Origin: Pseudomonas morbosilactucae
GTDB taxonomy: Bacteria > Pseudomonadota > Gammaproteobacteria > Pseudomonadales > Pseudomonadaceae
Assembly: GCF_023241715.1 (NCBI RefSeq)
Contig: NZ_JALQCW010000025.1
Location: 1-64,000, forward strand
Reading direction: 5' to 3'
DNA: 64,000 nucleotides
The translations under genes were made by a program, and so were the position numbers. The notes under the pieces were generated by a model. The model was given only the letters and a program-made list of their open reading frames with translations. It did not search any database and was not told the DNA's origin. Position 1 is the stretch's first letter; each line of letters starts with the position of its first letter. Below, piece by piece: positions 28,717 to 38,278 of this stretch.

Positions 28717-29925
28717 ATGAGCACTGCCTTTCTTTCCGATCGTGTGCTGGGTATCCAGCCGTCACCGAGCATCGCCGCCAACGCCCTGGTCAGCCAGTTG
28801 CGGGCCGAGGGCCGGGACATCGTCAACTTCACCGTCGGCGAGCCGGACTTCGACACGCCGGCGCATATCCTCGAGGCCGCGCGCCAGGCCATGGCCAGTG
28901 GCGACACCCATTACACCGCCACCACCGGCACCCTGGCCTTGCGCCAGGCCATCTGCCTGAAGCTGCAACGCGACAACCACCTGAGCTACGGCCTGGATGA
29001 AGTGGTGGCCGGCTGCGGCGGCAAACACATCATCTATCACGCCCTGGCGGCGACCCTGAATCGCGGCGACGAAGTCATCGTGCACACGCCGTACTGGGTG
29101 TCGTACCCGGATATCGCCCGGCTCAATGACGCCACGCCGGTGATCATTGCCGGCAACGAAATCAACGGGTTCAAGCTGACCGCGCAAGAGCTGGAACGCA
29201 GCATCGGCCCGCGCAGCAAATGGCTGATTCTCAACAGCCCCAACAACCCCAGTGGCGCGGTCTACACCGAGGCCGAGCTGCTGGCCCTGGCCGAAGTGCT
29301 GCGGCGTCACCCGCAGTTGCTGGTGATGGCTGACGAGATCTATGAACAGTTCGTCTATGGCGACGCCCAGCACCTGTCCCTGGTGCACGTGGCGCCGGAC
29401 CTGAAGCCCCGCACCCTGATCGTCAACGGTGCCTCCAAGGGCTACGCCATGACCGGCTGGCGCCTGGGCTTCGGGGCCGGCCCTGCCTGGTTGATCGGCG
29501 CCATCGGCAAGCTGCTGTCGCAAACCACCACCTGCCCCAGCTCCATCAGCCAGGCCGCCGCCGTGGCCGCCTTCGCCGGCGACCAGGCACCGATCGCCGC
29601 CATGCGCGAGGTCTACCAGCTACGCCGCGAGCGCATGCTGGAGCTTCTGGCGCCCATCGAGAGCCTGCACTGCACCGCGCCAGACGGGGCCTTCTATGTG
29701 TTCGCCAATGTCTCGCGGCTGATCGGCAGCCGCACCCCACAAGGGCTGCTGATCGACAGCGACAGCCAACTGGTCAACTACCTGCTTGAAGCCCACGGCC
29801 TGGCCACGGTGGCGGGCGCGGCCTACGGCATGTCGCCGTACATACGCCTGTCGTTCGCCAGCTCCCTGGAGGTGATCGAGGAAGGCTGCCGCCGTCTGGA
29901 AAAAGCATGCCAAGACTTGCGCTGA
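28717..29925 (+). CDS. PLP-dependent aminotransferase, class I (aspartate-aminotransferase-like)
   Basis: 402 aa, fold type I. The Schiff-base lysine is Lys241 in NGASKGYAMTGWRLG; NSPNNPSG lies near 170 and a C-terminal substrate arginine in the YIRLSFA region (about 373). It resembles AspC/AlaA-type enzymes acting on dicarboxylic amino acids. It is translationally close to the RraA-like gene and upstream of a dicarboxylate symporter. This suggests that it converts an imported acidic amino acid to the keto acid used by the aldolase. Confidence 0.87.
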   Translation: MSTAFLSDRVLGIQPSPSIAANALVSQLRAEGRDIVNFTVGEPDFDTPAHILEAARQAMASGDTHYTATTGTLALRQAICLKLQRDNHLSYGLDEVVAGCGGKHIIYHALAATLNRGDEVIVHTPYWVSYPDIARLNDATPVIIAGNEINGFKLTAQELERSIGPRSKWLILNSPNNPSGAVYTEAELLALAEVLRRHPQLLVMADEIYEQFVYGDAQHLSLVHVAPDLKPRTLIVNGASKGYAMTGWRLGFGAGPAWLIGAIGKLLSQTTTCPSSISQAAAVAAFAGDQAPIAAMREVYQLRRERMLELLAPIESLHCTAPDGAFYVFANVSRLIGSRTPQGLLIDSDSQLVNYLLEAHGLATVAGAAYGMSPYIRLSFASSLEVIEEGCRRLEKACQDLR

Positions 29926-30019
29926 CGGCCTGACCGCAACACCCGACAGCCACCGGACGGCTGCTCATTGACTGCCTAGAACAACACTCATAATCATTGT
30001 CATCAAATGAGGCATCCCC

Positions 30020-31291
30020 ATGCATAAGCCCCGCATTGCGCTGGTCTGGCAAATCCTGATCGGCCTGCTCGCCGGAATCGCCATCGGCGCCCTGCTGCAC
30101 CGTTTTCCCGACTCTCGCCCCTGGCTGGTGGACAACCTGCTGCAACCGGCCGGCGACATCTTTATCAAGCTGATGAAGATGATCGTGGTGCCCATCGTGT
30201 TTTCCTGCATGGTGGTGGGCATTGCCGGCCAGGGTGACGGCAAGGCCCTGGGCCGGGTCGGGGTCAAGGCCCTGAGCTACTTCTTCTGCATCACCACCCT
30301 GGCGATCATTGTCGGCCTGGTGATCGGCAACCTGCTCAAGCCCGGCGCCGGCACCGACCTGGCCAGCCTCAAGGCCGCGGCCATCACCTTGCCCAGCGCC
30401 AATGGCGGCGCCCACGGGCTGGGGCAGATCATCGTCGGCATCATCCCCGACAACGTGATCAACGCCATGGCCCAAGGCAGCCTGCTCTCGGTGCTGTTCT
30501 TTGCGGTGATGTTCGGCCTCGGCGTGTCCAAGCTCAGCACGGAGCGCCGGGAACCGCTGATTGCCATGCTGCGGGCGGTGTCGGAAGCGATGTTCAAGGT
30601 CACCTCGATGATCATGGCCTACTCGCCCATCGGCGTGTTCGGCATGATCGCGGTGACCGTGGCCAACTTCGGCTTCAGCTCGCTGCTGCCCTTGGGCAAG
30701 CTGATCCTGGTCAGCTACGTGGCGATCCTGTTTTTCACCCTGGTGATCCTCAACGGCATCGCCCGGCTGGTGGGGGTCAACCTGTTCGCACTGATGCGGC
30801 ACATCAAGGACGAGCTGATCCTGGCCTTCTCCAGCGCCAGTTCGGCGGCGGTGATGCCGCAATTGATGAAAAAACTGGAAACCTATGGCGTGCCGCCGTC
30901 CCTGGTGAGTTTTGTGGTGCCGGTGGGCTACTCGTTCAACCTGGACGGGGCCTCGCTGTTCCTCGGCATCGGCACCCTGTTCGTGGCGCAGTTGTATGGC
31001 ATCGACCTGAGCCTGGCGGACCAGGCACTGCTGGTGGTGACCATGGTCCTGACGTCCAAGGGCGCCGCCGGGGTTCCGGGCTTTATGTTCGTGATCCTCT
31101 CGGCCACCCTGGCCAGCGCTGGCCTGCCCCTGGAAGGCATTGCCTTTATCGCCGGCGTGTACCGGCTGATGGAGATGCCCACCACGGCGCTCAATGTGCT
31201 GGGCAATGCCTTGGCGCCACTGGTGATCGCCAAGTGGGAGGCGCGCAGTGCACAGCCGGCGCAACCGCCGATGGCGCGCAACCCACTGTAG
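30020..31291 (+). CDS. Dicarboxylate/amino acid:cation symporter (DAACS, GltP/DctA-like)
   Basis: 423 aa with about eight membrane helices and two re-entrant loops. The serine-rich loop SSASSAAVMPQLM (about 270-282) and the NLDGASLF motif (about 310) define the family, which imports glutamate, aspartate or C4-dicarboxylates with H+ or Na+. It is the third gene of the RraA/aminotransferase set (94 nt gap, no terminator seen), so it is the likely uptake step of that pathway. Confidence 0.88.
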   Translation: MHKPRIALVWQILIGLLAGIAIGALLHRFPDSRPWLVDNLLQPAGDIFIKLMKMIVVPIVFSCMVVGIAGQGDGKALGRVGVKALSYFFCITTLAIIVGLVIGNLLKPGAGTDLASLKAAAITLPSANGGAHGLGQIIVGIIPDNVINAMAQGSLLSVLFFAVMFGLGVSKLSTERREPLIAMLRAVSEAMFKVTSMIMAYSPIGVFGMIAVTVANFGFSSLLPLGKLILVSYVAILFFTLVILNGIARLVGVNLFALMRHIKDELILAFSSASSAAVMPQLMKKLETYGVPPSLVSFVVPVGYSFNLDGASLFLGIGTLFVAQLYGIDLSLADQALLVVTMVLTSKGAAGVPGFMFVILSATLASAGLPLEGIAFIAGVYRLMEMPTTALNVLGNALAPLVIAKWEARSAQPAQPPMARNPL

Positions 31292-31303
31292 CCGGGGCCG
31301 ACA

Positions 31304-31735
31304 TTAACCCTGGGCCAAGCCTTCCAGGTAGTCGATGGCCCGGCGGTACTTGGCGACCCGCTCCAGGTCCTTGGCACTGGGAGCGGGGATGCGCGACAGG
31401 TCGCTGTTTTCCGCCAGGTCGGCCAACTTCACCTGGCGCGCCAACGGGTCCCGCCCGGCCCGCTCGACAAAAGCCTGATAGTCCTCCCCTTCACGCTTGG
31501 TCAGGGCCTCCAGGGCACTCAATACGCCCTCGCTGAAGCCCTGCTCGCGCAAATCTTCCAGGCTGACGGGGCTGTCCTCGACCACGTCATGCAGCACCGC
31601 CACGGTGCGTGCTTCCGGGTCTTGCAGGCGCAGCATCACCTGCAGCGGGTGGAGGATGTAGGGCGCGCCGCCCTTATCGACCTGGCCTTCATGGGCCATG
31701 GCGGCGATGGCGATGGCTCGTTCAAGGGTGCTCAT
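31304..31735 (-). CDS. HD-domain hydrolase (RelA/SpoT HD-like)
   Basis: 143 aa. The metal-binding pattern is H (AHEGQ), HD (VLHDVVEDSP at about 54-63) and a late D (KLADLAEN), as in the stand-alone hydrolase domain of SpoT/MESH1-type (p)ppGpp phosphohydrolases. No synthetase or TGS domain is present. The start at 31735 opens the family N-terminus (ERAIAIAAMAHEGQVDKGG). It may hydrolyse (p)ppGpp or another nucleotide. It is convergent with the symporter gene. Confidence 0.78.
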   Translation of the reverse strand: MSTLERAIAIAAMAHEGQVDKGGAPYILHPLQVMLRLQDPEARTVAVLHDVVEDSPVSLEDLREQGFSEGVLSALEALTKREGEDYQAFVERAGRDPLARQVKLADLAENSDLSRIPAPSAKDLERVAKYRRAIDYLEGLAQG

Positions 31736-31978
31736 TGAAAGGCCTCTTGCGGACGCTCGCCCAAGGCGATGGTCAGGCAGGTGCGGGCTGGTCTGGACAT
31801 GTTCAGTCTCCCGTTGCTGAGGCGTAGATAGTAACCAGTCCTGGAAGGCGCCGCAGCGGCCATGACCGCTGATCGACAATCAACCCGCCCCACCTTGAAC
31901 ATTGATATCGATCAAACGCCCCGGGTTCCAGCAGCGTAAACCTTGCGCCTACCGCCTCAAGCCCTCGGAGCCTCGACC

Positions 31979-32545
31979 ATGCCCAGCCCTGCCTTGAACA
32001 CCCTCGCCCACCACCACTTCCCCACCCAGCAAGGCCAGTACTGGATCGAGGCCCTCAACGATGGCAGCCACGTACTGATCCGACCATTGCGACCCCAGGA
32101 CCGGGACCGGGAGAAAGCCTTTATCGAAAACCTTTCACCGGTGACCCGCCATCAACGTTTTCTGGGTGAGGTGAAGGAAGTCGGCAACGTGTTGCTGGAT
32201 CAACTGATGGATGTCGGCACGCCTGAGCGGCAAGCCTTTGTGGCCCTGGTGCATGACAACGGCACCCTGCGGGAAATCGGCATCAGCCGCTACGCCCTGG
32301 CCGTCGAGACACCCAGGTGCTGCGAATGCGCGCTGACCGTGGCCGATGAGTGGCAGAACAAAGGGCTGGGGGTGCTGCTGATGCGGCGCCTGCTGGATCA
32401 GGCCCGGGCCCATGAGTTTATCCGCATGTTCTCGGTGGACAGCGCCATCAACTACAACATGCGCAAGCTGGCCAAGACCCTGGGCTTCAGCAGCGTTATC
32501 GACCCGGATGACGCCACCCAGGTGATCCATAGCCTGGAGCTGTAA
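31979..32545 (+). CDS. GNAT-family N-acetyltransferase
   Basis: 188 aa starting behind GGAG. The N-terminal IRPLRPQDRDREKAFI and SPVTRHQRFLG segments and the acetyl-CoA loop EWQNKGLGVLLMRRLL (about 121-136) match the Pat/AcuA-like GNATs found in Pseudomonas. The substrate (protein lysine or small molecule) is unknown. It converges on miaE; CCGGGGC/GCCCCGG arms at about 32557-32577 lie between the two stop codons but lack a T-run. Confidence 0.8.
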   Translation: MPSPALNTLAHHHFPTQQGQYWIEALNDGSHVLIRPLRPQDRDREKAFIENLSPVTRHQRFLGEVKEVGNVLLDQLMDVGTPERQAFVALVHDNGTLREIGISRYALAVETPRCCECALTVADEWQNKGLGVLLMRRLLDQARAHEFIRMFSVDSAINYNMRKLAKTLGFSSVIDPDDATQVIHSLEL

Positions 32546-32598
32546 CAGGCGCCGACCGGGGCTCAGCACGGCCCCGGCACAGCGCGCTTAGCCGCCGG

Positions 32599-33225
32599 TT
32601 AGCGCGGGCTTTCCTGGTATCCGGCGCTGGGCACGCCGCTGTGGAAACGAAACTCGACGTCCGGGGATTCGATCAGTTCCTGCTCGGCGGCGCGCACCTT
32701 GTCGATCACCTGGGCGATGTCCTTGGCGTCGCCGTACTGATAGGCCAGCTTCAGGTAACCCTGATAATGCCGGGCCTCGCTTTTCAGCAGCCCGAAGTAG
32801 AACTTGCCGAGTTCTTCGTCCAAATGCGGCACCAGGGCTTCGAAACGCTCGCAACTGCGGGCTTCGATAAAGGCCCCCACCACCAGGGTGTCCACCAGTT
32901 TTACCGGCTCGTGGCTGCGCACCACTTTGCGCAGGCCCGAGGCATAACGCCCGGCGGACAACTGGCGCAGCTCGACCTTGCGCTTCTTCATCAGGCGCAT
33001 GACCTGCTCGTGGTGCACCAGCTCTTCGCGGGCCAGGCGCGACATCATGTTGATCAGATCGACATGGGAGTGGTACTTGGCGATCAGGCTCAGGGCCGTG
33101 CTGGCGGCCTTGAACTCGCAGTTCTTGTGGTCGATCAGCAGGGTTTCCTGATCCGCCAGCGCCGCCTGGACCCAGCCCTGCGGGGTGCGGCAACCGAGGA
33201 AGTCGTGGATTTCCGGGAAGTTCAT
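32599..33225 (-). CDS. miaE: tRNA-(ms2io6A37) hydroxylase MiaE
   Basis: 208 aa, ferritin-like di-iron monooxygenase. Glu/His ligands are spread over four helices (EFKAAST, EELVHHEQVM, EARSCERFE, EARHYQGYL). It hydroxylates the isopentenyl group of ms2i6A at position 37 of tRNAs reading UNN codons, using O2. Length and sequence agree with Pseudomonas MiaE. It is a single gene. Confidence 0.93.
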   Translation of the reverse strand: MNFPEIHDFLGCRTPQGWVQAALADQETLLIDHKNCEFKAASTALSLIAKYHSHVDLINMMSRLAREELVHHEQVMRLMKKRKVELRQLSAGRYASGLRKVVRSHEPVKLVDTLVVGAFIEARSCERFEALVPHLDEELGKFYFGLLKSEARHYQGYLKLAYQYGDAKDIAQVIDKVRAAEQELIESPDVEFRFHSGVPSAGYQESPR

Positions 33226-33450
33226 GGGCGCACTTCCAAGGCAGCAACAACGGCGGAAGGCAAGAAAGCGGCACGATCAGGGATGTTCAACATGAGGCTC
33301 ACGGGGCAAAGGGTTCACGGCAAAGGCGGCGATTATACCGGCCACGGCGCCGACCACCAGCGGCGGGGTTTGATGTGCATCAACGTCGGCGCCGACAGCC
33401 AGCATCTATAGTTGTGCAAGACGCCCCCTTACCTTCTGGAGATCCCCCTC

Positions 33451-34314
33451 ATGCAAAGCATCCGCAGCATTCTGGTGGTCATCGAGCCTTCGCCCCACGA
33501 GAGCCTCGCCCTCAAGCGCGCCAAGTTGATCGCCGGGGTCACCCAGGCCCACCTGCACCTGTTGGTGTGTGACAAAAAGCATGAGCACTCGGCCCTGCTC
33601 AGCGTGCTCAAGAGCAGCCTGGTGAGCGAAGGCTACAGCGTCACCACCGAGCAGGCCTGGAACGACAGCCTGCACACCACCATCATCGAAGTGCAGCAAG
33701 CCGAAGGCTGCGGCCTGGTGGTCAAGCAACACTTCACCGACAACCCGCTGAAAAAAGCCCTGCTGACCCCGGCCGACTGGAAGCTGCTGCGCTATTGCCC
33801 GAGCCCGGTGCTGCTGGTCAAGACCGCCACGCCCTGGAGCGGTGGCGTGATCCTGGCGGCAATCGACGTCGGCAACACCGATGGCGAACACCGCACCCTG
33901 CACGCCAGCATCGTCGATTACGGTTTCGATATCGCCCACCTGGCCAAGGCGCAACTGCATGTGGTCAGTGCCCACCCGTCGCCCATGCTGTCGGCGGCCG
34001 ACCCGGTGTTCCAACTCAAGGAAACCATCGAAGCGCGCTACCGCGAGCAATGCCAGGCCTTCCAGGCCGAGTTCGACATCGACGACAACCACCTGCACAT
34101 CGAAGAAGGCCCGGCGGACGTGCTCATCCCGCACCTGGCCCACACGCTCAAGGCAGCGGTGACAGTGATCGGCACCGTGGCGCGCACCGGGTTATCGGGG
34201 GCGTTGATCGGCAATACCGCGGAAGTGGTGCTCGATTCCCTCGAGAGCGACGTGCTGGTGCTCAAGCCCGACGACATCATGGACCACCTGCAAGAACTGG
34301 CCTCCAAAAGCTGA
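33451..34314 (+). CDS. Universal stress protein with two Usp domains (UspE type)
   Basis: 287 aa made of two tandem Usp folds: residues about 1-140 (SIRSILVVIEPSPHES) and 150-280. The second ends in the nucleotide-binding G-x2-G-x9-G(S/T) region, seen as GTVARTGLSGALIGNTAE. The N-terminal copy lacks a clear ATP loop. GGAG precedes the ATG at 33451. UspE proteins support survival under stress and anaerobiosis. A REP array follows the stop codon directly. Confidence 0.85.
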   Translation: MQSIRSILVVIEPSPHESLALKRAKLIAGVTQAHLHLLVCDKKHEHSALLSVLKSSLVSEGYSVTTEQAWNDSLHTTIIEVQQAEGCGLVVKQHFTDNPLKKALLTPADWKLLRYCPSPVLLVKTATPWSGGVILAAIDVGNTDGEHRTLHASIVDYGFDIAHLAKAQLHVVSAHPSPMLSAADPVFQLKETIEARYREQCQAFQAEFDIDDNHLHIEEGPADVLIPHLAHTLKAAVTVIGTVARTGLSGALIGNTAEVVLDSLESDVLVLKPDDIMDHLQELASKS

Positions 34315-34315
34315 A

Positions 34316-34672
34316 GCGATCGCTGGCAAGCCAGCGCATACAAGGTAAGGAAATCCGTGGGGGCTGGCTTGCCGGCGATGAGGCCATTGAGCCTTGTGCA
34401 AACCTTACGACTGCGATCGCTGGCAAGCCAGCTCCTACAGGGTGCGGGAATCCGTAGGAGCCGGCTTGCCGGCGATGAGGCCCTTGAGCCTTGCGCAACC
34501 CTTGCGACCGTGATCGCTGGCGAGCCAGCTCCTACAAGGTGCGGGAATCCGTAGGAGTCGGCTTGCCGGCGATGAGGCCATTGAGCCTTGTGCAACCCTT
34601 GCGACCGTGATCGCTGGCGAGCCAGCTCCTACAAGGTGCGGGAATCCGTGGGAGCCAGCCTGTGCCTACAGC
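34316..34672. repeat. Tandem REP array, 97-bp period, about 3.7 copies
   Basis: The unit starting GATCGCTGGC recurs at 34318, 34415, 34512 and 34609, exactly 97 bp apart. Each unit holds two oppositely oriented Pseudomonas REP sequences (GGC[AG]AGCCAGCTCCTAC and GTAGGAGC-GGCTTGCCGGCGAT) and a unique spacer (about GAGGCC-TTGAGCCTTG). Copies 3 and 4 are nearly identical; copy 1 is the most diverged. It lies between uspE-like and the convergent DUF1289 gene, where it may terminate or stabilise both mRNAs or bind gyrase/IHF. Confidence 0.93.
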
Positions 34673-35145
34673 GGAGCGGCGCCCAGGGCGTCTTTGAGGA
34701 AGCCGGGGGCGATGTAGCGTTGGTAGTGGGCTTCCGACAACAGGAAAAATTCCCGATCAATGGCGTCGCGCAATTCCGGCAGTTCCCAATCGCGAAACTC
34801 CGGCAGCAGCACCATCCCATAGGCGTCCAACTGGTTGATCACCCGCGCCCCGCGGGCGATCAGCTGGTAGGCCCAGCAATACACCGACTGGTGCGGCACA
34901 AAGCGGATCTTGCGTTGCTCCAGTTGGTTGCGCAGGCGCTGAGGGTCGAAAACTTCCAGCTTGGCCGTCATCACCTGCACCAACAGCTGCTCCAAACGCA
35001 GCCAGACCGCACGTTTTTCTTCCTCGTTGTAGCCGTTCCAATGGATCACTTCATGGTGGAAACGCTTGCAGCCGCGGCACACCAGGTCACCGTAAACCGT
35101 GGAGCAGAGGCCAACGCAGGGGGTCTTGATAGTCTGATTGGGCAT
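34666..35145 (-). CDS. DUF1289 domain protein
   Basis: 159 aa. The N-terminal DUF1289 motif is CVGLCSTVYGDLVCRGCKR (residues about 10-28), with four cysteines likely to bind iron or zinc, then FHHEVIHWN. A helical C-terminal extension of about 110 residues is common in Pseudomonas members. Function unknown. The stop codon lies at the edge of the REP array. Confidence 0.82.
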   Translation of the reverse strand: MPNQTIKTPCVGLCSTVYGDLVCRGCKRFHHEVIHWNGYNEEEKRAVWLRLEQLLVQVMTAKLEVFDPQRLRNQLEQRKIRFVPHQSVYCWAYQLIARGARVINQLDAYGMVLLPEFRDWELPELRDAIDREFFLLSEAHYQRYIAPGFLKDALGAAPL

Positions 35146-35293
35146 AGGTAGGCAATACGCGGAAAAGCAAAACAGGCGGGCATGTTAGCCCTTTGTCTAA
35201 CATTCATCACCCCTCAAACTTAAAGGCCTAACTTACCTTTAAATTTTTTTTCCCGTAGAATCAGCCAGCCTTTTTAGGCGCCAATGTCCGTTC

Positions 35294-35431
35294 GAAGCTG
35301 TTTTCAAAGCGTCACGAGCACAGTCGTTCCTTCAGAGCGGTGTTGGCGAAGAGTCTTTCCAGCGGGGAATACTCGACGCCAACCCTCATCAGCTCCCCGT
35401 TCTGCAGGCGTAAAACTTTGAAAACAGCTTC
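35294..35431 (+). promoter_or_regulatory. Structured region with long inverted repeat upstream of acnB
   Basis: Perfect 16-nt arms GAAGCTGTTTTCAAAG (35294-35309) and CTTTGAAAACAGCTTC (35416-35431) enclose 106 nt that contain further complementary pairs (TTGGCG/CGCCAA and CGGGGA/TCCCCG). As RNA this would fold into a long multi-branched stem ending about 120 nt before the acnB GTG. It is not a known riboswitch to me. The 35146-35553 stretch has no protein gene that I support. Confidence 0.5.
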
Positions 35432-35553
35432 TGTAGGGAATACTCCGTAATTCTGGCTAAGGGGCCCAAAAAGCCCAGCAGCGCATGAGTTCCGAGTTTT
35501 TCTGGATGAGCGTCCCGGACACCCATTTGGGACCACTGATGAGGGTAATAACT

Positions 35554-38154
35554 GTGCTTGAAGCCTACCGCAAACATATCGAAGAGCGTGCAGCCCTGGG
35601 TATCGTTCCCCAGCCGCTTAACGCCGAACAAACTGCAGGCCTGGTCGAGCTGCTGAAAGCCCCCCCGGCTGGCGAAGAAGCCTTCCTCGTAGACCTGATC
35701 ACCAACCGCGTTCCACCAGGCGTTGACGAAGCTGCCTACGTCAAGGCTGGTTTCCTCTCCGCCTTGGCCAAAGGCGAAGCCACCTCTCCCCTGATCGACA
35801 AGAAACGCGCTGTTGAACTGCTTGGCACCATGCAAGGCGGCTACAACATCGTGACCCTGGTTGACCTGCTGGACGACGCCGAACTGGCGCCTGTGGCCGC
35901 TGCCCAACTCAAGCACACCCTGTTGATGTTCGACGCCTTCCACGACGTCGCGGAAAAAGCCAAGAACGGCAACACTCACGCTCAAGCCGTGCTGCAATCC
36001 TGGGCTGACGGCGAGTGGTTCAAGAACCGCCCGACCCTGGCCGACAAGATCAGCCTGCGCGTGTTCAAGGTCACCGGCGAAACCAACACCGACGACCTGT
36101 CCCCTGCCCCGGACGCCTGGTCCCGCCCTGACATCCCACTGCACGCCCTGGCCATGCTGAAAATGGCTCGTGAAGGCATCGTGCCGGACGAGCAAGGCAA
36201 GACCGGCCCGATGAAGCAGATCGAAGAAATGCGCGGCCAAGGCTTCCCGATCGCCTACGTCGGTGACGTGGTCGGTACCGGTTCTTCGCGTAAATCCGCT
36301 ACCAACTCGGTGCTGTGGTTCTTCGGCGACGACGTTCCTTACGTGCCGAACAAGCGTGCTGGCGGCTTCTGCTTCGGCAGCAAGATCGCTCCGATCTTCT
36401 ACAACACCATGGAAGATGCCGGCGCACTGCCGATCGAATTCGACGTCACCAACATGAACATGGGCGACGTGATCGACCTGTACCCGCATGCTGGCAAAGT
36501 CTGCAAACACGGCACTGACGAAGTCCTGACCACCTTCGAAATGAAGACTCCGGTACTGTTGGACGAAGTCCGTGCTGGCGGCCGTATCCCGCTGATCATC
36601 GGCCGTGGCCTGACCGAGAAGGCTCGCGCCGAACTGGGCCTGCCACCGTCCGACCTGTTCAAGAAGCCAGAAGCTCCGGCTGAAAGCACCAAGGGCTTCA
36701 CCCTGGCGCAGAAAATGGTCGGCAAGGCGTGCGGCGTAGCCGGCGTTCGTCCTGGCACTTACTGCGAACCGAAGATGACCACCGTCGGTTCCCAGGACAC
36801 CACCGGTCCTATGACCCGTGACGAACTGAAAGACCTGGCGTGCCTGGGCTTCTCCACCGATCTGGTGATGCAGTCCTTCTGCCACACCGCGGCTTATCCA
36901 AAGCCGATCGACGTGACCACCCACCACACCCTGCCTGACTTCATCATGACCCGTGGCGGCGTGTCCCTGCGTCCGGGCGACGGCATCATCCACAGCTGGC
37001 TGAACCGCATGCTGCTGCCGGACACCGTCGGCACCGGTGGTGACTCCCACACCCGTTTCCCGATGGGCATCTCGTTCCCGGCCGGTTCGGGCCTGGTGGC
37101 GTTTGCCGCAGCCACCGGCGTTATGCCGCTGGACATGCCGGAATCGATCCTGGTGCGCTTCAAAGGCGAAATGCAACCGGGCATCACCCTGCGTGACCTG
37201 GTTCACGCCATTCCTTACTACGCGATCCAGGCTGGCCTGCTGACCGTAGAGAAGAAAGGCAAGAAGAACGCCTTCTCCGGCCGCATCCTGGAAATCGAAG
37301 GCCTGGACGGCCTGAGCATCGAGCAGGCTTTCGAGCTGTCCGACGCCTCGGCCGAACGTTCGGCTGCCGGTTGCACCATCAAGCTGTCGAAAGAGTCGAT
37401 CACCGAGTACCTGAGCTCCAACGTCACCCTGCTGCGCTGGATGATCGGCGAAGGCTACGGCGACGCGCGCACCCTGGAACGTCGTGCTCAAGCGATGGAA
37501 GCCTGGATCGCCAACCCTGAGCTGATGGTGGCCGATGCTGACGCCGAATACGCCGAAGTCATCGAAATCGACCTGTCCGAGATCAAAGAGCCTGTGCTCT
37601 GCGCACCGAACGACCCGGACGACGCTCGTCTGCTGTCGTCGGTACAAGGCGAGAAGATCGACGAAGTGTTCATCGGTTCGTGCATGACCAACATCGGTCA
37701 CTTCCGCGCTGCCGGTAAGTTGCTGGATCAGGTCAAAGGTCAGCTGCCAACCCGTCTGTGGCTGTCGCCGCCGACCAAGATGGACGCTCACCAACTGACC
37801 GAAGAAGGCTACTACGGCATCTACGGCAAGGCTGGCGCGCGCATGGAAATGCCGGGCTGCTCGCTGTGCATGGGTAACCAGGCACGTGTAGAGCCGAACT
37901 CGACTGTCGTGTCGACTTCGACCCGTAACTTCCCGAACCGTCTGGGTGACGGCGCCAACGTCTACCTGGCTTCGGCCGAGCTGGCGTCGGTGGCTTCCAT
38001 CCTGGGTCGCCTGCCGACCGTCGAGGAGTACATGGAATACGCCGCGAAGATCAACACCATGGCCAGCGATGTGTATCGCTACCTGAGTTTTGACCAGATC
38101 GCCGAGTTCCGTGAGGCTGCTGCGAACGCCAACATCCCGGTCGTTCAAGCCTAA
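35554..38154 (+). CDS. acnB: Aconitate hydratase B
   Basis: 866 aa, bifunctional aconitase B of the TCA cycle (citrate to isocitrate), also able to hydrate 2-methyl-cis-aconitate. The HEAT-like N-terminal domain ([20 protein letters not shown]) and swivel domain precede the catalytic part. The 4Fe-4S ligands are Cys710 (GSCMTN), Cys769 and Cys772 (CSLCMGNQ). The GTG at 35554, behind GAGGG, starts exactly at the family N-terminus. Codon use is that of a highly expressed gene. Without its cluster, AcnB can act as an RNA-binding protein. A terminator follows. Confidence 0.97.
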   Translation: MLEAYRKHIEERAALGIVPQPLNAEQTAGLVELLKAPPAGEEAFLVDLITNRVPPGVDEAAYVKAGFLSALAKGEATSPLIDKKRAVELLGTMQGGYNIVTLVDLLDDAELAPVAAAQLKHTLLMFDAFHDVAEKAKNGNTHAQAVLQSWADGEWFKNRPTLADKISLRVFKVTGETNTDDLSPAPDAWSRPDIPLHALAMLKMAREGIVPDEQGKTGPMKQIEEMRGQGFPIAYVGDVVGTGSSRKSATNSVLWFFGDDVPYVPNKRAGGFCFGSKIAPIFYNTMEDAGALPIEFDVTNMNMGDVIDLYPHAGKVCKHGTDEVLTTFEMKTPVLLDEVRAGGRIPLIIGRGLTEKARAELGLPPSDLFKKPEAPAESTKGFTLAQKMVGKACGVAGVRPGTYCEPKMTTVGSQDTTGPMTRDELKDLACLGFSTDLVMQSFCHTAAYPKPIDVTTHHTLPDFIMTRGGVSLRPGDGIIHSWLNRMLLPDTVGTGGDSHTRFPMGISFPAGSGLVAFAAATGVMPLDMPESILVRFKGEMQPGITLRDLVHAIPYYAIQAGLLTVEKKGKKNAFSGRILEIEGLDGLSIEQAFELSDASAERSAAGCTIKLSKESITEYLSSNVTLLRWMIGEGYGDARTLERRAQAMEAWIANPELMVADADAEYAEVIEIDLSEIKEPVLCAPNDPDDARLLSSVQGEKIDEVFIGSCMTNIGHFRAAGKLLDQVKGQLPTRLWLSPPTKMDAHQLTEEGYYGIYGKAGARMEMPGCSLCMGNQARVEPNSTVVSTSTRNFPNRLGDGANVYLASAELASVASILGRLPTVEEYMEYAAKINTMASDVYRYLSFDQIAEFREAAANANIPVVQA

Positions 38155-38169
38155 CGCTGCAACGTTCTG

Positions 38170-38206
38170 AAAAACGCGCCCATCGTGAGATGAGCGGCGT
38201 TTTTTT
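38170..38206 (+). terminator. Intrinsic terminator of acnB
   Basis: AAAAACGC near 38170-38177 pairs with GCGTTTTT ending at about 38206. An inner CATC/GATG pair lies around GTGA, and seven T follow. It begins about 15 nt after the acnB stop. Confidence 0.8.
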
Positions 38207-38225
38207 ATGCCCGCCGTTCAGCCTT

Positions 38226-38249
38226 CTGTAGGCGCCAGCTTGCCGGCGA
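38226..38249. repeat. Single REP-like element
   Basis: CTGTAGGCGCCAGCTTGCC, continuing GGCGA, matches the Pseudomonas REP consensus seen in the 97-bp array. It lies between the acnB terminator and the convergent SulP gene. Confidence 0.75.
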
Positions 38250-38278
38250 ACGCACTTTAACCATCGACACAAAACGGC

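Noticed and set aside
34192..34595. Short open frames inside the REP array as small proteins
   Set aside because: They repeat with the 97-bp unit and translate the REP sequence itself.
35312..35536. A 74-codon minus-strand frame upstream of acnB
   Set aside because: No ribosome site or family; the region is better explained by the inverted-repeat leader.
35389..38148. A 919-codon minus-strand open frame opposite acnB
   Set aside because: It is the antisense shadow of a highly biased, GC3-rich gene; the protein is His/Gln/Arg/Val-rich without any domain, and acnB is certain.
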